This document shows, in pieces, positions 34,328 to 43,063 of a DNA stretch of 64,000 nucleotides. The notes under the pieces are model-generated. The model saw nothing but the letters and a program-made list of their open reading frames with translations. It was not told the origin of the DNA and ran no database searches. The first letter of the stretch is position 1. Each line of letters opens with the position of its first letter. Origin of the DNA: JAFIEN01 sp051859505 (lineage in GTDB: Bacteria > Pseudomonadota > Alphaproteobacteria > Rhodobacterales > Rhodobacteraceae); contig JBHYFN010000014.1 of NCBI GenBank assembly GCA_051859505.1, forward strand, positions 16,900-80,899, read 5' to 3'. Made by a program: the position numbers and the translations under genes.

Positions 34328-35650
34328 ATGACCACCACACGTTTCGCCCCCTCGCCCACCGGCTGGATCCATATCGGCAACCTGCGGGCGGCCCTGTTCA
34401 ACTACGCCATCGCCCGCGCCGCCGGCGGCACCTTCATCCTGCGCATCGACGACACCGATCCCGAACGCTCGAAAGAGGATTATGTCGAGGGCATCCGCCA
34501 GGACCTGACCTGGCTCGGCCTGACCTGGGACAGGATGGAGCGGCAGTCCCTGCGGCTGGATCGCTACGAGGCGGCCAAGGCCCGGCTGGTGGCCGAGGGC
34601 CGCATCTACGAATGTTTCGAAACCCCGGTCGAGCTTGATCTCAAGCGCAAGAAGCTTCTCAACATGGGCCGCCCGCCGGTCTATGACCGCGCGGCCCTCT
34701 CGCTTTCCGAGGCCGAGAAGGACCGCTTGCGCGCCGAGCGTGGCTCGCATTGGCGCTTCAAGCTCGATCACGAGCGGATCGAATGGGAAGACGGGATCAT
34801 GGGCCCGGTCTCGATCGACGCGGCCTCGGTCTCGGATCCGGTGCTGGTCAAGAACGACGGGCAGTGGCTCTATACCTTCGCCTCGGTGGTCGACGATACC
34901 GAGATGGGGGTCAGCGATATCGTGCGCGGCGCCGATCACGTCACCAATACCGCGACGCAGATCCAGATCATCCGCGCCCTCGGCGGCACGGTGCCGCGGT
35001 TCGCGCATCACTCGCTGCTGACCGGCCCGGGGGGCGAGGCGCTGTCCAAACGCCTTGGCACGCTTTCGCTGCGCGACCTGCGCGCGCAGGGGGTCGAGCC
35101 GATGGCGATCCTGTCGCTGATGGCGCGGCTGGGATCCTCCGATCCGGTGGAGCTGCGCGCCGATGTGGCCGAGGTCGTCGCGGGCTTCCGGCTGGAAAGT
35201 TTCGGCTCGGCGCCGACGAAATTCGATGCCGCCGACCTTGCACCGCTTTCGGCGCGCGTCCTGGGCGGCATGGAGCTCGAGGCGATCGCCCCCGACCTGG
35301 CCGCCGCCGGCGTGCCCGCAACCCTTGCCGCCCCGTTCTGGGCCGTGGTGCGCGGCAATCTGGCCAGCCGCGCCGATATCGCCCGCTGGTGGGCCGTGGT
35401 CTCGGTTGGCGGGGTGGGGGTGGCCGCGCCCGAGGATGCCGAATTCGTGGCCGAGGCGCTGCGCCTGCTGCCCGATCCGCCCTATGGGCCCGAGACCTGG
35501 GCCACATGGACCGATGCGGTCAAGGCCGCGACGGGGCGCAAGGGCAGGGGGCTTTTCCTGCCGCTGCGCCGTCTTGTGACGGGGCAGGACAGCGGCCCGG
35601 AGATGGCCGATCTCATGGCGCTCCTGCAGGTGCGGCCCGCGCTGGCTTGA
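34328..35650 (+). CDS. gltX: Glutamate--tRNA ligase
   Basis: A 440-residue class I aminoacyl-tRNA synthetase. RFAPSPTGWIHIGNLRAALF contains the HIGH-type motif, LRIDDTDPERS is the acceptor-side motif, and GGEALSKRLGTLSL is the KMSKS equivalent (LSKR). The length is short compared with E. coli GltX (471) and matches the second gltX copy found in many alphaproteobacteria, where one paralogue can charge tRNA-Gln to feed GatCAB. Which specificity applies here is not shown. ATG 34328 follows GGAGGATCCG. Confidence 0.93.
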   Translation: MTTTRFAPSPTGWIHIGNLRAALFNYAIARAAGGTFILRIDDTDPERSKEDYVEGIRQDLTWLGLTWDRMERQSLRLDRYEAAKARLVAEGRIYECFETPVELDLKRKKLLNMGRPPVYDRAALSLSEAEKDRLRAERGSHWRFKLDHERIEWEDGIMGPVSIDAASVSDPVLVKNDGQWLYTFASVVDDTEMGVSDIVRGADHVTNTATQIQIIRALGGTVPRFAHHSLLTGPGGEALSKRLGTLSLRDLRAQGVEPMAILSLMARLGSSDPVELRADVAEVVAGFRLESFGSAPTKFDAADLAPLSARVLGGMELEAIAPDLAAAGVPATLAAPFWAVVRGNLASRADIARWWAVVSVGGVGVAAPEDAEFVAEALRLLPDPPYGPETWATWTDAVKAATGRKGRGLFLPLRRLVTGQDSGPEMADLMALLQVRPALA

Positions 35651-35852
35651 ACTTGTTGGCCTGATCTTGCTGGCCTGATCCGGCTCGCCTGATAGGGCCT
35701 GCCTGCGACCGTCCGCCTGATCCCTCTTGATCCTTCGGGCGCGGTCTGACCGGACCGGTTCAGGCGCAACGGGCCAGTCGGGTGGGTCAGTCAGGCGGGC
35801 CAGTCAGGCGGGCCAGTCGGGTGGGTCAGTCGGGCGGCTCAGCCGGCCCGGC
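35651..35852. other. Spacer of degenerate repeats between gltX and the MORN gene
   Basis: The first part has several spaced copies of GGCCTGATC-like words; the second part is the 13-bp array at 35771-35848. No gene, tRNA or terminator with a T-run is seen. Confidence 0.6.
35771..35848. repeat. 13-bp tandem repeat, six degenerate copies
   Basis: Units of the form GGGCCAGTCGGGT and GGGTCAGTCAGGC run head to tail six times, differing at a few positions. The array ends 5 bp before the MORN gene stop codon, between convergent gltX and MORN genes. Confidence 0.9.
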
Positions 35853-37394
35853 TCACTCCTCGGCGCCCGCTTCCTCGCCCTCGTCCGGTGCCTCCGCCGC
35901 GTCCTGCGCCGGGGCTGCGCCTTCCGCTGCGGCGCTGTCCTCGACCGCGACCCGGATCGGCACATCCAGCGCCCCGTCCTGCCAGTCGCCGCTTTCGACC
36001 TCGCCGCTGGCATAGCGCATCGTGCCTTCGCCCTGCCGCCGCCCGTTCAGGAACATGCCCTCATAGACATCGCCATTGGCATAGGTGGCGATCCCCCGGC
36101 CCGAGATCTCGCCGTTTTCCCACTGGCCTTCATAGCTGAAACCATCGGGCATCACGATCTTGCCCTCTCCATGGCGCTGCCCGTTCAGGAACTGCCCCTC
36201 GTAGACGGTACCGTCGGCATAGGTGGCCACGCCCATGCCGTTGCGCTGCCCGTCGGCCCATTCGCCTTCATAGACATAGCCGTCGGCATAGGTCATCCGG
36301 CCCTGCCCGTGGTTGCGCGCATTCAGGAACTCGCCCTCATAGACCAGCCCGTTGGCATAGGTGGCGATGCCGCGACCCTGAATGACCCCGCCTTCCCAGT
36401 CGCCCTCGTAGGTCGAGCCGTCGGCATAGGTGATCTTGCCCTGACCATGGGCCAGATCGGCCTTGAACTGGCCGATATAGACCGAACCGTCGGGATAGGT
36501 GACCTCGCCCGCCCCGTCGATCTGCCCCGCGACCCAGGAGCCGACATAGCGATAGCCGTCGGCCCCGGTGAAGGTGCCCTGTCCGTGGCGCAGATCGTCC
36601 TGGAAGCCGCCCTCGTAGACATCGCCATTGGCATAGGCGATCATGCCCGAGCCGTGGCGCCGCCCGGCGACAAGCTCGCCCAGGTAGATATCGCCATTGG
36701 CCTGGACAAGCCGGCCCACGCCCTCGATCTGGCCATTGACCCAGGGGCCCTCATAGGTCAGCCCGTCGGGCATGGTCAGGGTGCCGGTGCCGTGGCGTTC
36801 GCCGCCCACCATGTCGCCCTCGAAGACCGAGCCGTCGGGATAGGTGATCCGGCCCGTGCCTTCCTTGACGCCATTGACCCAGGTGCCCTCGTAGACATAG
36901 CCGCCCGGGCTGGTCATCGTGCCGGTGCCGTCATGCATCGCGTTCTGGAACTCGCCCTCGTAGCGAACCCCGTTGGCATAGACGGCGACGCCCGTGCCCT
37001 CGATCCGGCCGTCGACCCAGGTGCCCTCGTAGGTGCCGCCATCGGCAAAGACGATCCGCCCCGTCCCCTCGGGCTTGCCGCGCGCGAATTCGCCCTCGTA
37101 GACCGAGCCATTGGGAAACCGCGCCCGGCCCTGACCGCGGATCTCGCCCTCGAACCACTCGCCGGTATATTCATAGCCGTTGGGCAGCCGGTAGGTGCCG
37201 ATCCCGTGCTGCTTGCCGTTGAGGAAGGTGCCCTCGTAGATGCCGCCATCCTCGTATTGCTTGGTCTCGACCGTCTGGGCGGCAAGCGGCGGGGCGGCGA
37301 AAGGGGCCGCGCCAAGGGTAAGGCCCGCCATGCCTGTCAGCGATGTGCCCATCAGCAGGGCCAAAGCCCGCGAAGGTCTTGTTCTGGATGACAT
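35853..37394 (-). CDS. Exported protein with 18 MORN repeats
   Basis: A 513-residue protein with an N-terminal signal region (MSSRTRPSRALALLMGTSLT, cleavage probably after PPLAAQ). It then has 18 consecutive 23-residue MORN repeats, each of the form YEGxWxNGxxxGxGxxxYxxG, from about residue 48 to 460, with a decayed nineteenth copy (ESGDWQDGAL). The C terminus is an acidic Ala/Glu-rich tail. MORN repeats form an extended beta-hairpin sheet used for scaffolding or lipid contact. The cellular role is unknown. ATG 37392-37394 follows GGAGCAGGTCG. Confidence 0.85.
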   Translation of the reverse strand: MSSRTRPSRALALLMGTSLTGMAGLTLGAAPFAAPPLAAQTVETKQYEDGGIYEGTFLNGKQHGIGTYRLPNGYEYTGEWFEGEIRGQGRARFPNGSVYEGEFARGKPEGTGRIVFADGGTYEGTWVDGRIEGTGVAVYANGVRYEGEFQNAMHDGTGTMTSPGGYVYEGTWVNGVKEGTGRITYPDGSVFEGDMVGGERHGTGTLTMPDGLTYEGPWVNGQIEGVGRLVQANGDIYLGELVAGRRHGSGMIAYANGDVYEGGFQDDLRHGQGTFTGADGYRYVGSWVAGQIDGAGEVTYPDGSVYIGQFKADLAHGQGKITYADGSTYEGDWEGGVIQGRGIATYANGLVYEGEFLNARNHGQGRMTYADGYVYEGEWADGQRNGMGVATYADGTVYEGQFLNGQRHGEGKIVMPDGFSYEGQWENGEISGRGIATYANGDVYEGMFLNGRRQGEGTMRYASGEVESGDWQDGALDVPIRVAVEDSAAAEGAAPAQDAAEAPDEGEEAGAEE

Positions 37395-37492
37395 GCGACC
37401 TGCTCCCCGTCGTCCTGTCCGAATGCGCTGCGGGCAGACTATCCCTGCGGCGCGGGGCTTACAACGGCCAGCGACACCTGTGACGCCGCAGA

Positions 37493-37555
37493 ACGGCCGG
37501 ACCCGTGCCGGCCCCGGCCGGACCTGTGCCAGACCCGGCCGGACCTTTGCCAGAC
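37493..37555. repeat. 21-bp tandem repeat, about three copies
   Basis: CCGGCCGGACCTGTGCCAGAC (37514-37534) is followed by a copy with one change (37535-37555) and preceded by a more diverged copy. It lies in the spacer between the divergent MORN and NAD synthase genes. Confidence 0.75.
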
Positions 37556-37627
37556 CCCGCGCCATCCCGCTTCCCCTCGGGCATAACTCTGCTACATCAG
37601 GGGCATCTGTCCAGAGGGTGCCTGCGC

Positions 37628-39286
37628 ATGTCCGATCACTTCCGCCTTATGCTGGCGCAACTCAACCCGGTTCTGGGCGATCTGGCGGGCAATGCCGCCC
37701 GCGCGGCCGAGGTCTGGGCCGAGGCGAAGGCGGCCGGCGCCGATATGGTGGCCTTCCCCGAGATGTTCCTGACCGGCTACCAGACGCAGGATCTGGTGAT
37801 GAAACCCGCCTTCCACCGCGATGCCATGGCGCAGGTCGCGGCGCTGGCGGGGGCCTGCGCCGAGGGGCCGATCCTGGGGATCGGGGGCCCGTGGTTCGAA
37901 GAGGGGCGGCTCTACAACGCCTGGCATATCCTGAAGGGCGGGCGGATCATCGCGCGCACGCTCAAGCATGAGCTGCCGAATTACAACGTCTTCGACGAGA
38001 TGCGCCACTACAGCCCCGGCCCGATCCAGGGGCCGTTCGATGCAGGCCCCCTTCGGATCGGCGCGCCGGTCTGCGAGGATGCCTGGTTTCCCGATGTCTG
38101 CGAGGCGATGGCCGAAAGCGGGGCCGAGCTGTTCGTCGTGGCCAATGGCAGCCCCTATTTCCGGGGCAAGTTCCCGATCCGCATGAACCAGATGGTCGCC
38201 CGGGTGACGGAAAACGCCCTGCCGCTGGTCTATCTCAACATGGTGGGGGGGCAGGACGATCAGGTGTTCGACGGAGGCTCTTTCGTGCTGAACCGGGGCG
38301 GGCATCTCGCGGTGCAACTGCCGGTGTTCGAAGAGGCGGTGGTCCCGGTCGATTTCCGCCGCACGGTTGACGGGTGGGAGGCGGTGACCGGCCCCCGCGC
38401 CATCGCCCCCGAGACGGTCGAGCAGGATTACCACGCGATGGTCCTGTCCTTGCGGGACTATCTGCAGAAATCGGGCTTCACCCGCGCGCTTCTGGGCCTC
38501 TCGGGCGGGGTGGACAGCGCGCTTGTCGCGGCGATCGCGGCCGATGCGCTGGGGCCGGGGAATGTGCGCGGGGTGATGCTGCCCTCGGAATACACCTCGC
38601 GCGAAAGCCTCGAGGATGCGGCGGGCGTGGCGCGCGCGCTGGGCATCGGCCTCGACACGGTGCCGATCGACGGGCCGCGCGCGGCGGTGACGGAGGCGCT
38701 GGCGCCGCTGTTCGAGGGCCGCGCCTCCGACATCACCGAGGAGAACATCCAGTCGCGGCTGCGCGGGCTTCTGCTCATGGCGCAGTCCAACAAGTTCGGC
38801 GAGATGCTCTTGACCACCGGCAACAAATCCGAAGTGGCGGTGGGCTATGCCACGATCTATGGCGACATGGCGGGGGGCTACAATCCGCTGAAGGACCTTT
38901 ACAAGACGCGTGTCTTCGAGGCCTGCCGCTGGCGCAACGCCCATCACCGGCCCTGGATGCTGGCCCCGGCGGGCGAGGTCATCCCGCCCCGGGTGATCGA
39001 CAAACCGCCCTCGGCCGAATTGCGCCCCGACCAGAAGGACGAGGATTCGCTGCCCGCCTACGAGGTGCTGGACGGCATCCTCGAGATGCTGGTCGATGGC
39101 GATGCGAGCGTTTCGGACTGCGTGGCGGCCGGCTATGACCGCGAGGTGGTGAAGCGGGTCGAGCATCTGGTCTATGTGAGCGAGTGGAAACGCTTTCAGT
39201 CCGCGCCCGGCACGCGTCTGACGCGGCGGGCCTTCTGGCTGGACCGGCGCTATCCGATGGTGAACCGCTGGCGGGATGGCGGGTGA
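37628..39286 (+). CDS. nadE: Glutamine-dependent NAD(+) synthase
   Basis: A 552-residue two-domain enzyme making NAD from deamido-NAD, ATP and glutamine. The N-terminal nitrilase-like glutaminase domain has the catalytic triad E45 (AFPEMFLTGY), K113 (TLKHELPNY) and C149 (APVCEDAWF). The C-terminal synthase domain has the ATP P-loop LSGGVDSALVAAIAAD at about 291-306, then NKFGEMLLTTGNKSEVAVGY. ATG 37628 has AGAGGGTGCC upstream; a GTG at 37505 in the same frame only adds repeat-encoded sequence. Confidence 0.95.
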   Translation: MSDHFRLMLAQLNPVLGDLAGNAARAAEVWAEAKAAGADMVAFPEMFLTGYQTQDLVMKPAFHRDAMAQVAALAGACAEGPILGIGGPWFEEGRLYNAWHILKGGRIIARTLKHELPNYNVFDEMRHYSPGPIQGPFDAGPLRIGAPVCEDAWFPDVCEAMAESGAELFVVANGSPYFRGKFPIRMNQMVARVTENALPLVYLNMVGGQDDQVFDGGSFVLNRGGHLAVQLPVFEEAVVPVDFRRTVDGWEAVTGPRAIAPETVEQDYHAMVLSLRDYLQKSGFTRALLGLSGGVDSALVAAIAADALGPGNVRGVMLPSEYTSRESLEDAAGVARALGIGLDTVPIDGPRAAVTEALAPLFEGRASDITEENIQSRLRGLLLMAQSNKFGEMLLTTGNKSEVAVGYATIYGDMAGGYNPLKDLYKTRVFEACRWRNAHHRPWMLAPAGEVIPPRVIDKPPSAELRPDQKDEDSLPAYEVLDGILEMLVDGDASVSDCVAAGYDREVVKRVEHLVYVSEWKRFQSAPGTRLTRRAFWLDRRYPMVNRWRDGG

Positions 39287-39419
39287 CTGAAATTTGGCCA
39301 AATTTCAGTCCGCTCCCGACCGCCGGGTCGCGAAAGCGCCCGCTGAAAATTGGCCAATTTTCAGCCCCCCGCGCTGCCCGCCGAAGCCTCTCGCCGCTGA
39401 AATTTGGCCAAATTTCAGC
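39286..39419. repeat. Three perfect 24-bp palindromes, evenly spaced
   Basis: Perfect palindromes at 39286-39309, 39342-39365 and 39396-39419, with half sites CTGAAATTTGGC or CTGAAAATTGGC and a GGCC centre. Starts are 56 and 54 bp apart. The whole set fills the spacer between the convergent nadE and choV genes; the first overlaps the end of the nadE stop codon and the last ends 12 bp before the choV stop. Confidence 0.95.
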
Positions 39420-39430
39420 TTCCCGCCCGG

Positions 39431-40462
39431 CTAGCCCTTCGGATCCAGAAGCCGCGCCAGCAAGACGTCCCGGCTGACCCGGCCGATCCGGCGATGGCCC
39501 TCCACCACGGCCAGCCGATCGACCCCCTCTCCGAACCGGGCCATCACCTCGCGCACCGGATCATCCGCCGCGACCCGGGGCAGGAGTTCAGCCTCGCCCA
39601 CTTCGCCCTGCTCCATCACGTCGCGCGCGGTCAGCACCCCCAGCGGGTTCATATGCGCCACGAAATCCGCCACATAGGCATTCGCCGGATGGGTGAAGAT
39701 CTCGCGCGGGGTGCCGCATTGCACGATCCGCCCGCCCTCCATGATCGCGATCCGGTTGCCCAGCTTGAACGCCTCGTCCAGATCGTGGCTCACGAAGACG
39801 ATGGTCCGGTTGCGCCGCGCCTGCAGGTCCAGAAGCTCGTCCTGCAACCGCGCCCGGATCAGCGGATCAAGCGCCGAGAAGGGCTCGTCCATCAAGAGCA
39901 CCGGCGCATCCGTGGCGAAGGCCCGCGCCAGCCCCACCCGCTGCTGCATGCCGCCCGACAACTCGCCCACCAGCGCATCGGCCCGGTCGGCCAGGTTGAC
40001 CAGCCGCAACTCCTCTTCGACCCGCGCATGACGCGCCGCCCGCGCCATGCCGCGCAACTCGAGCCCCAGCCCCACATTGTCGCGCACCGTCCGCCAGGGC
40101 AGCAGGCCGAACTGCTGGAACACCATCGCCACATGTTCCTGCCGGATCCGCCGAAGCGTGCGCGCATCGGCCCTTGTGACCGAGGTCATCCCCCGCTCGG
40201 TCGTGACCCGCACCTCGCCCCGGCAGACCGGGTTCAGCCCGTTCACCGCGCGCAGCAGCGTGGACTTGCCCGAGCCCGAAAGCCCCATGAGGACCAGGAT
40301 CTCGCCCTCGGCCACGCTCAGCGAACAATCGTGCACGCCCAGGATCTGGCCCGTCTCGGCCTTGATCTCCTCGCGGCTCTTGCCGGCATCCATCAGGGCC
40401 AGCGCCGCCTCCGGCCGGTCGCCAAAGACGATGTTGACCGCGTCGAATTCCACCGCCGTCAT
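39431..40462 (-). CDS. choV: Choline/glycine betaine ABC transporter ATP-binding protein
   Basis: A 343-residue QAT-family ABC ATPase. Walker A GLSGSGKSTLLRAVNGLNPV, Q-loop MVFQQFGLLPWRTV, signature LSGGMQQRVGLARAFA, Walker B VLLMDEPFSALDPL and H-loop FVSHDLDEAFKLG are all present. The extended N-terminus (GKSREEIKAETGQILGV) and the C-terminal CBS-like region after residue 270 are typical of ProV/ChoV. Last gene of choXWV; its ATG overlaps the choW stop by 4 bp. Energises choline or betaine import. Confidence 0.92.
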   Translation of the reverse strand: MTAVEFDAVNIVFGDRPEAALALMDAGKSREEIKAETGQILGVHDCSLSVAEGEILVLMGLSGSGKSTLLRAVNGLNPVCRGEVRVTTERGMTSVTRADARTLRRIRQEHVAMVFQQFGLLPWRTVRDNVGLGLELRGMARAARHARVEEELRLVNLADRADALVGELSGGMQQRVGLARAFATDAPVLLMDEPFSALDPLIRARLQDELLDLQARRNRTIVFVSHDLDEAFKLGNRIAIMEGGRIVQCGTPREIFTHPANAYVADFVAHMNPLGVLTARDVMEQGEVGEAELLPRVAADDPVREVMARFGEGVDRLAVVEGHRRIGRVSRDVLLARLLDPKG

Positions 40463-41283
40463 TTGCGTCGCATCCGCAGCATCCGGTCCAGCATCACCGC
40501 CACCACGACGATGACGAAACCGCTTTCAAAGCCCAGCGAGGTGTTCACCCGGTTCAGCGCCTGCACCACCGGCTTGCCCAGCCCGTCCGCCCCCACGAAA
40601 GCCGCGATCACCACCATCGACAGCGACAGCATGATCACCTGGTTCAGCCCCGCCATGATCTGCGGAAAGGCGTAAGGCAGCTCCACCTTCACCAGCGTCT
40701 GCGCCGGCGTCGCCCCGAAAGCCGTCGCCGCCTCGCGCAGCGCCAGGGGCGTCGAGGAAATGCCCAGCACCGTCAGCCGGATCGGCGCCGGCATCACGAA
40801 AACCACCGTGGCGATCAGCCCCGGCACCATGCCCAGGCCAAAGAAGATGATCGCCGGGATCAGATAGACGAAGGTCGGCAGCAGGTCGAGCACCGGGCTC
40901 ACCGCCTGATAGAGGCGCGGGCGATGGGCGAGGAAAATGCCGATCGGCACCCCCACCCCCATGCAGATCACGCAGGAGGACAGGACCAGCGCCAGGCTGT
41001 CGGTCGTCTCGCGCCAGTAGCCCTGGTTGATGATGAACAGGAACCCCACGGCAACCAGCAGGCAGATCTTCCACGACCGCTGCAACACCCAGGTCAGCGC
41101 CACGAAGGCCGCGATCACGATCAGCGGATCGGGCGTGCGCAGAACCCAGAGGATCGCGTCGATCATCCCCTGCAACCCGTCCGTCAGCGCATCGAAAAAG
41201 GGACGCGCGTGGACCTTGAGCCAGTCCACCGCCGTCGCCGCCGTGGCGCCGACCGGGATCTTGTATGCGGTCAGCCAGTCCAT
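40459..41283 (-). CDS. choW: Choline/glycine betaine ABC transporter permease
   Basis: A 274-residue permease with about seven helices and the EAA-type loop REAATAFGATPAQTLVKVEL between helices near residues 185-205. MGVGVPIGIFLAHRPRLYQA and VLDLLPTFVYLIPAIIFFG are conserved in ProW/ChoW proteins. It is separated from choX by 112 bp that hold a hairpin, and overlaps choV. The N-terminal cytosolic stretch is short compared with E. coli ProW. Confidence 0.9.
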   Translation of the reverse strand: MDWLTAYKIPVGATAATAVDWLKVHARPFFDALTDGLQGMIDAILWVLRTPDPLIVIAAFVALTWVLQRSWKICLLVAVGFLFIINQGYWRETTDSLALVLSSCVICMGVGVPIGIFLAHRPRLYQAVSPVLDLLPTFVYLIPAIIFFGLGMVPGLIATVVFVMPAPIRLTVLGISSTPLALREAATAFGATPAQTLVKVELPYAFPQIMAGLNQVIMLSLSMVVIAAFVGADGLGKPVVQALNRVNTSLGFESGFVIVVVAVMLDRMLRMRRK

Positions 41284-41356
41284 CGCCTTGCCCCGGGATC
41301 AGGCGCGCCCGTTCCGGCGGCAAAGGCCAGAGCGGCGCGCGAACTGCATCAGTGAC

Positions 41357-41382
41357 GGAGGCAGGGCAGGGGCCCTGCCTCC
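41357..41382 (-). terminator. Intra-operon hairpin between choX and choW
   Basis: GGAGGCAGGG (41357-41366) pairs perfectly with CCCTGCCTCC (41373-41382) around a six-base loop, just after the choX stop in the direction of transcription. No T-run. Such hairpins often protect or partly end the message so that the binding protein is made in excess over the permease. Confidence 0.6.
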
Positions 41383-41395
41383 GAAAGCCATGCGA

Positions 41396-42331
41396 TCAGC
41401 CGCCGATGGCAGCGGTCGCGGCGGCCAGCGCGTCGCCGCCGTCGATCGTCGTCACACCCTCGAGCCAGGGCCCCAGCACCTCGGGGTTGGCCGCAAGCCA
41501 GGCGCGGGCGGCCGCCTCGGGATCGGCATTGTCGTCCAGGATCGCGCCCATGATCTCGTTCTCAAGCTCCAGCGAGAACACCAGATTCTCGAGGAACTGC
41601 CCGACATTGGCGCATTCCCCGACATAGCCCGCCCGGGTGATGGTCTGCACGATGGCGCCGCCCAGATCGGGGCCGAACCAGTCGTCGCCGCCCTCCAGAT
41701 AGGTCATGTCGAAAGCGGCATTCATCGGATGCGGCTCCCAGCCCAGAAAGACGACGGCCTCGTCGCGGCTGTCGGCGCGGGCGACCTGCGCCAGCATGCC
41801 CTGTTCGCTGCTTTCGACCAGCTGGAACCCGCCAAGGCCGAATTCATCGGCCTCGATCATGTCGAGGATCAGCCGGTTGCCGTCATTGCCCGCCTCGATC
41901 CCGTAGATCCGGCTGTCCAGAACATCGGCCGCCCCGGCGATCGAGGCGAAATCGGTGATCCCCGCCGCCACCCCGGCGGCATTGGTCGCCAGCGTGTATT
42001 TCGCGCCCTCGAGGTTGGTGCGCAGGATGTCGATCGTTCCCGCCTCGCGGTAGGGGGCGATATCGGCCTCCATCGTCGGCATCCAGAGGCCAAGGAAGAC
42101 GTCGATATCCCCTTCGGCCAGAGAGATCATCGTCACCGGCACCGACAGCATCGAGGTGCGCGCCTCGTATCCCAGCGCCTCGAGCACGACCGAGGCGACA
42201 GCGGTCGTGGTGGTGATATCGGTCCAGCCCACATCCGAGAACCGAACCGAGCCGCAATCGGCCAGCGCCGGGGTGGCCGCGGCCAGGGCAAGGGCGGAAA
42301 GCCCGCAGCCCAGGGTTTTTGTCCGTGTCAT
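41396..42331 (-). CDS. choX: Choline-binding periplasmic protein
   Basis: A 311-residue periplasmic substrate-binding protein of the OpuAC/ChoX type. The signal peptide is MTRTKTLGCGLSALALAAAT with cleavage after PALA. Mature features include RFSDVGWTDITTTTAVASVV, FLGLWMPTME and FLGWEPHPMNAAFDM, with tryptophans that form the aromatic box for a trimethylammonium group. First gene of choXWV. The divergent betI-betA unit and the shared palindrome point to choline as the ligand. Confidence 0.9.
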   Translation of the reverse strand: MTRTKTLGCGLSALALAAATPALADCGSVRFSDVGWTDITTTTAVASVVLEALGYEARTSMLSVPVTMISLAEGDIDVFLGLWMPTMEADIAPYREAGTIDILRTNLEGAKYTLATNAAGVAAGITDFASIAGAADVLDSRIYGIEAGNDGNRLILDMIEADEFGLGGFQLVESSEQGMLAQVARADSRDEAVVFLGWEPHPMNAAFDMTYLEGGDDWFGPDLGGAIVQTITRAGYVGECANVGQFLENLVFSLELENEIMGAILDDNADPEAAARAWLAANPEVLGPWLEGVTTIDGGDALAAATAAIGG

Positions 42332-42361
42332 TGTGTTACTCCCTGTCAGAGCTGTTTGTTG

Positions 42362-42375
42362 ATTGACGGGTCAAT
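42362..42375. promoter_or_regulatory. Candidate BetI operator
   Basis: ATTGACGGGTCAAT, a perfect palindrome with a two-base centre (6+2+6), in the 98-bp spacer between the divergent choX and betI starts. BetI binds A/T-edged palindromes of this type in bet promoters of other proteobacteria. Repression of both sides in the absence of choline is inferred. Confidence 0.6.
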
Positions 42376-42429
42376 AAAAAACCATCTACTTTCATCCGGC
42401 AAGTGTTTTGTCGCCTTCGGGAACCGTGG

Positions 42430-43017
42430 ATGCCCAAGCTCGGGATGGAGCCTATACGCCGTTCGGCGCTGGTGAAAGCCACGATCGACGAGATCGCCGC
42501 GACCGGCTCGCTCGAGGTGACGGTCGCCCGCATCGCGCGGCGGGCGGGCATGTCGGCGGCGCTGGCGCATCACTATTTCGGCTCGAAGGACCAGATCCTG
42601 CTGGCCGCGATGCGCCATATCCTGCAGCTTTACGGCGCCGAGGTGCGCGAGGCGCTGGCCGCGGCCCCCACCCCCCGCGCCCGGCTCGAGGCGGTGATCG
42701 GGGCCGGTTTCTCGGCCACCAACTTCCGGCCCGAGATCATCGCCGCCTGGCTCAATTTCTACGTCCTCGCGCGCGCCTCGGCCCCGGCCGCCCGGCTGGT
42801 GCGGATCTATCAGGGGCGGCTGCGCGCCAATCTCGCCCATGACCTGCGCCCGCTGATCGGGACCGAGGCGCCAGTCGTGGCCGGCCGCCTGGCCGCGCTG
42901 ATCGACGGGCTTTACCTGCGCGAAACCCTTGGCACCAAGGCCCCCGACGGGGCCGCCGCAACCGCCCATGTCCTTGCCGCGCTCGACCACGAACTCGCGG
43001 CCCTCGGAAAGACCTGA
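42430..43017 (+). CDS. betI: Choline-responsive TetR-type repressor BetI
   Basis: A 195-residue TetR-family repressor. The start MPKLGMEPIRRSALVKATI is the typical BetI opening, and the helix-turn-helix reads VARIARRAGMSAALAHHYFG followed by SKDQILLAAMRHIL. The ligand domain contains WLNFYVLARASAPAARL. BetI represses bet genes until choline binds. ATG 42430 was chosen because the family start is here; the nine extra residues upstream lack homology. Followed after 116 bp by betA. Confidence 0.92.
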   Translation: MPKLGMEPIRRSALVKATIDEIAATGSLEVTVARIARRAGMSAALAHHYFGSKDQILLAAMRHILQLYGAEVREALAAAPTPRARLEAVIGAGFSATNFRPEIIAAWLNFYVLARASAPAARLVRIYQGRLRANLAHDLRPLIGTEAPVVAGRLAALIDGLYLRETLGTKAPDGAAATAHVLAALDHELAALGKT

Positions 43018-43063
43018 CCCATGACCCTGCCTCCTGACGCAAACCGCAGCACCGGGCGCGCCC

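Noticed and set aside
39286..39419. Three regularly spaced palindromes as a CRISPR array
   Set aside because: Only three units, perfect palindromes as repeats, about 30-bp GC-rich gaps and no cas genes; spacing arises in a gene-end spacer.
42362..42375. ATTGACGGGTCAAT as an FNR box
   Set aside because: The TTGAC/GTCAA arms are two bases apart instead of four, so it does not fit FNR; the setting between choX and betI fits BetI.
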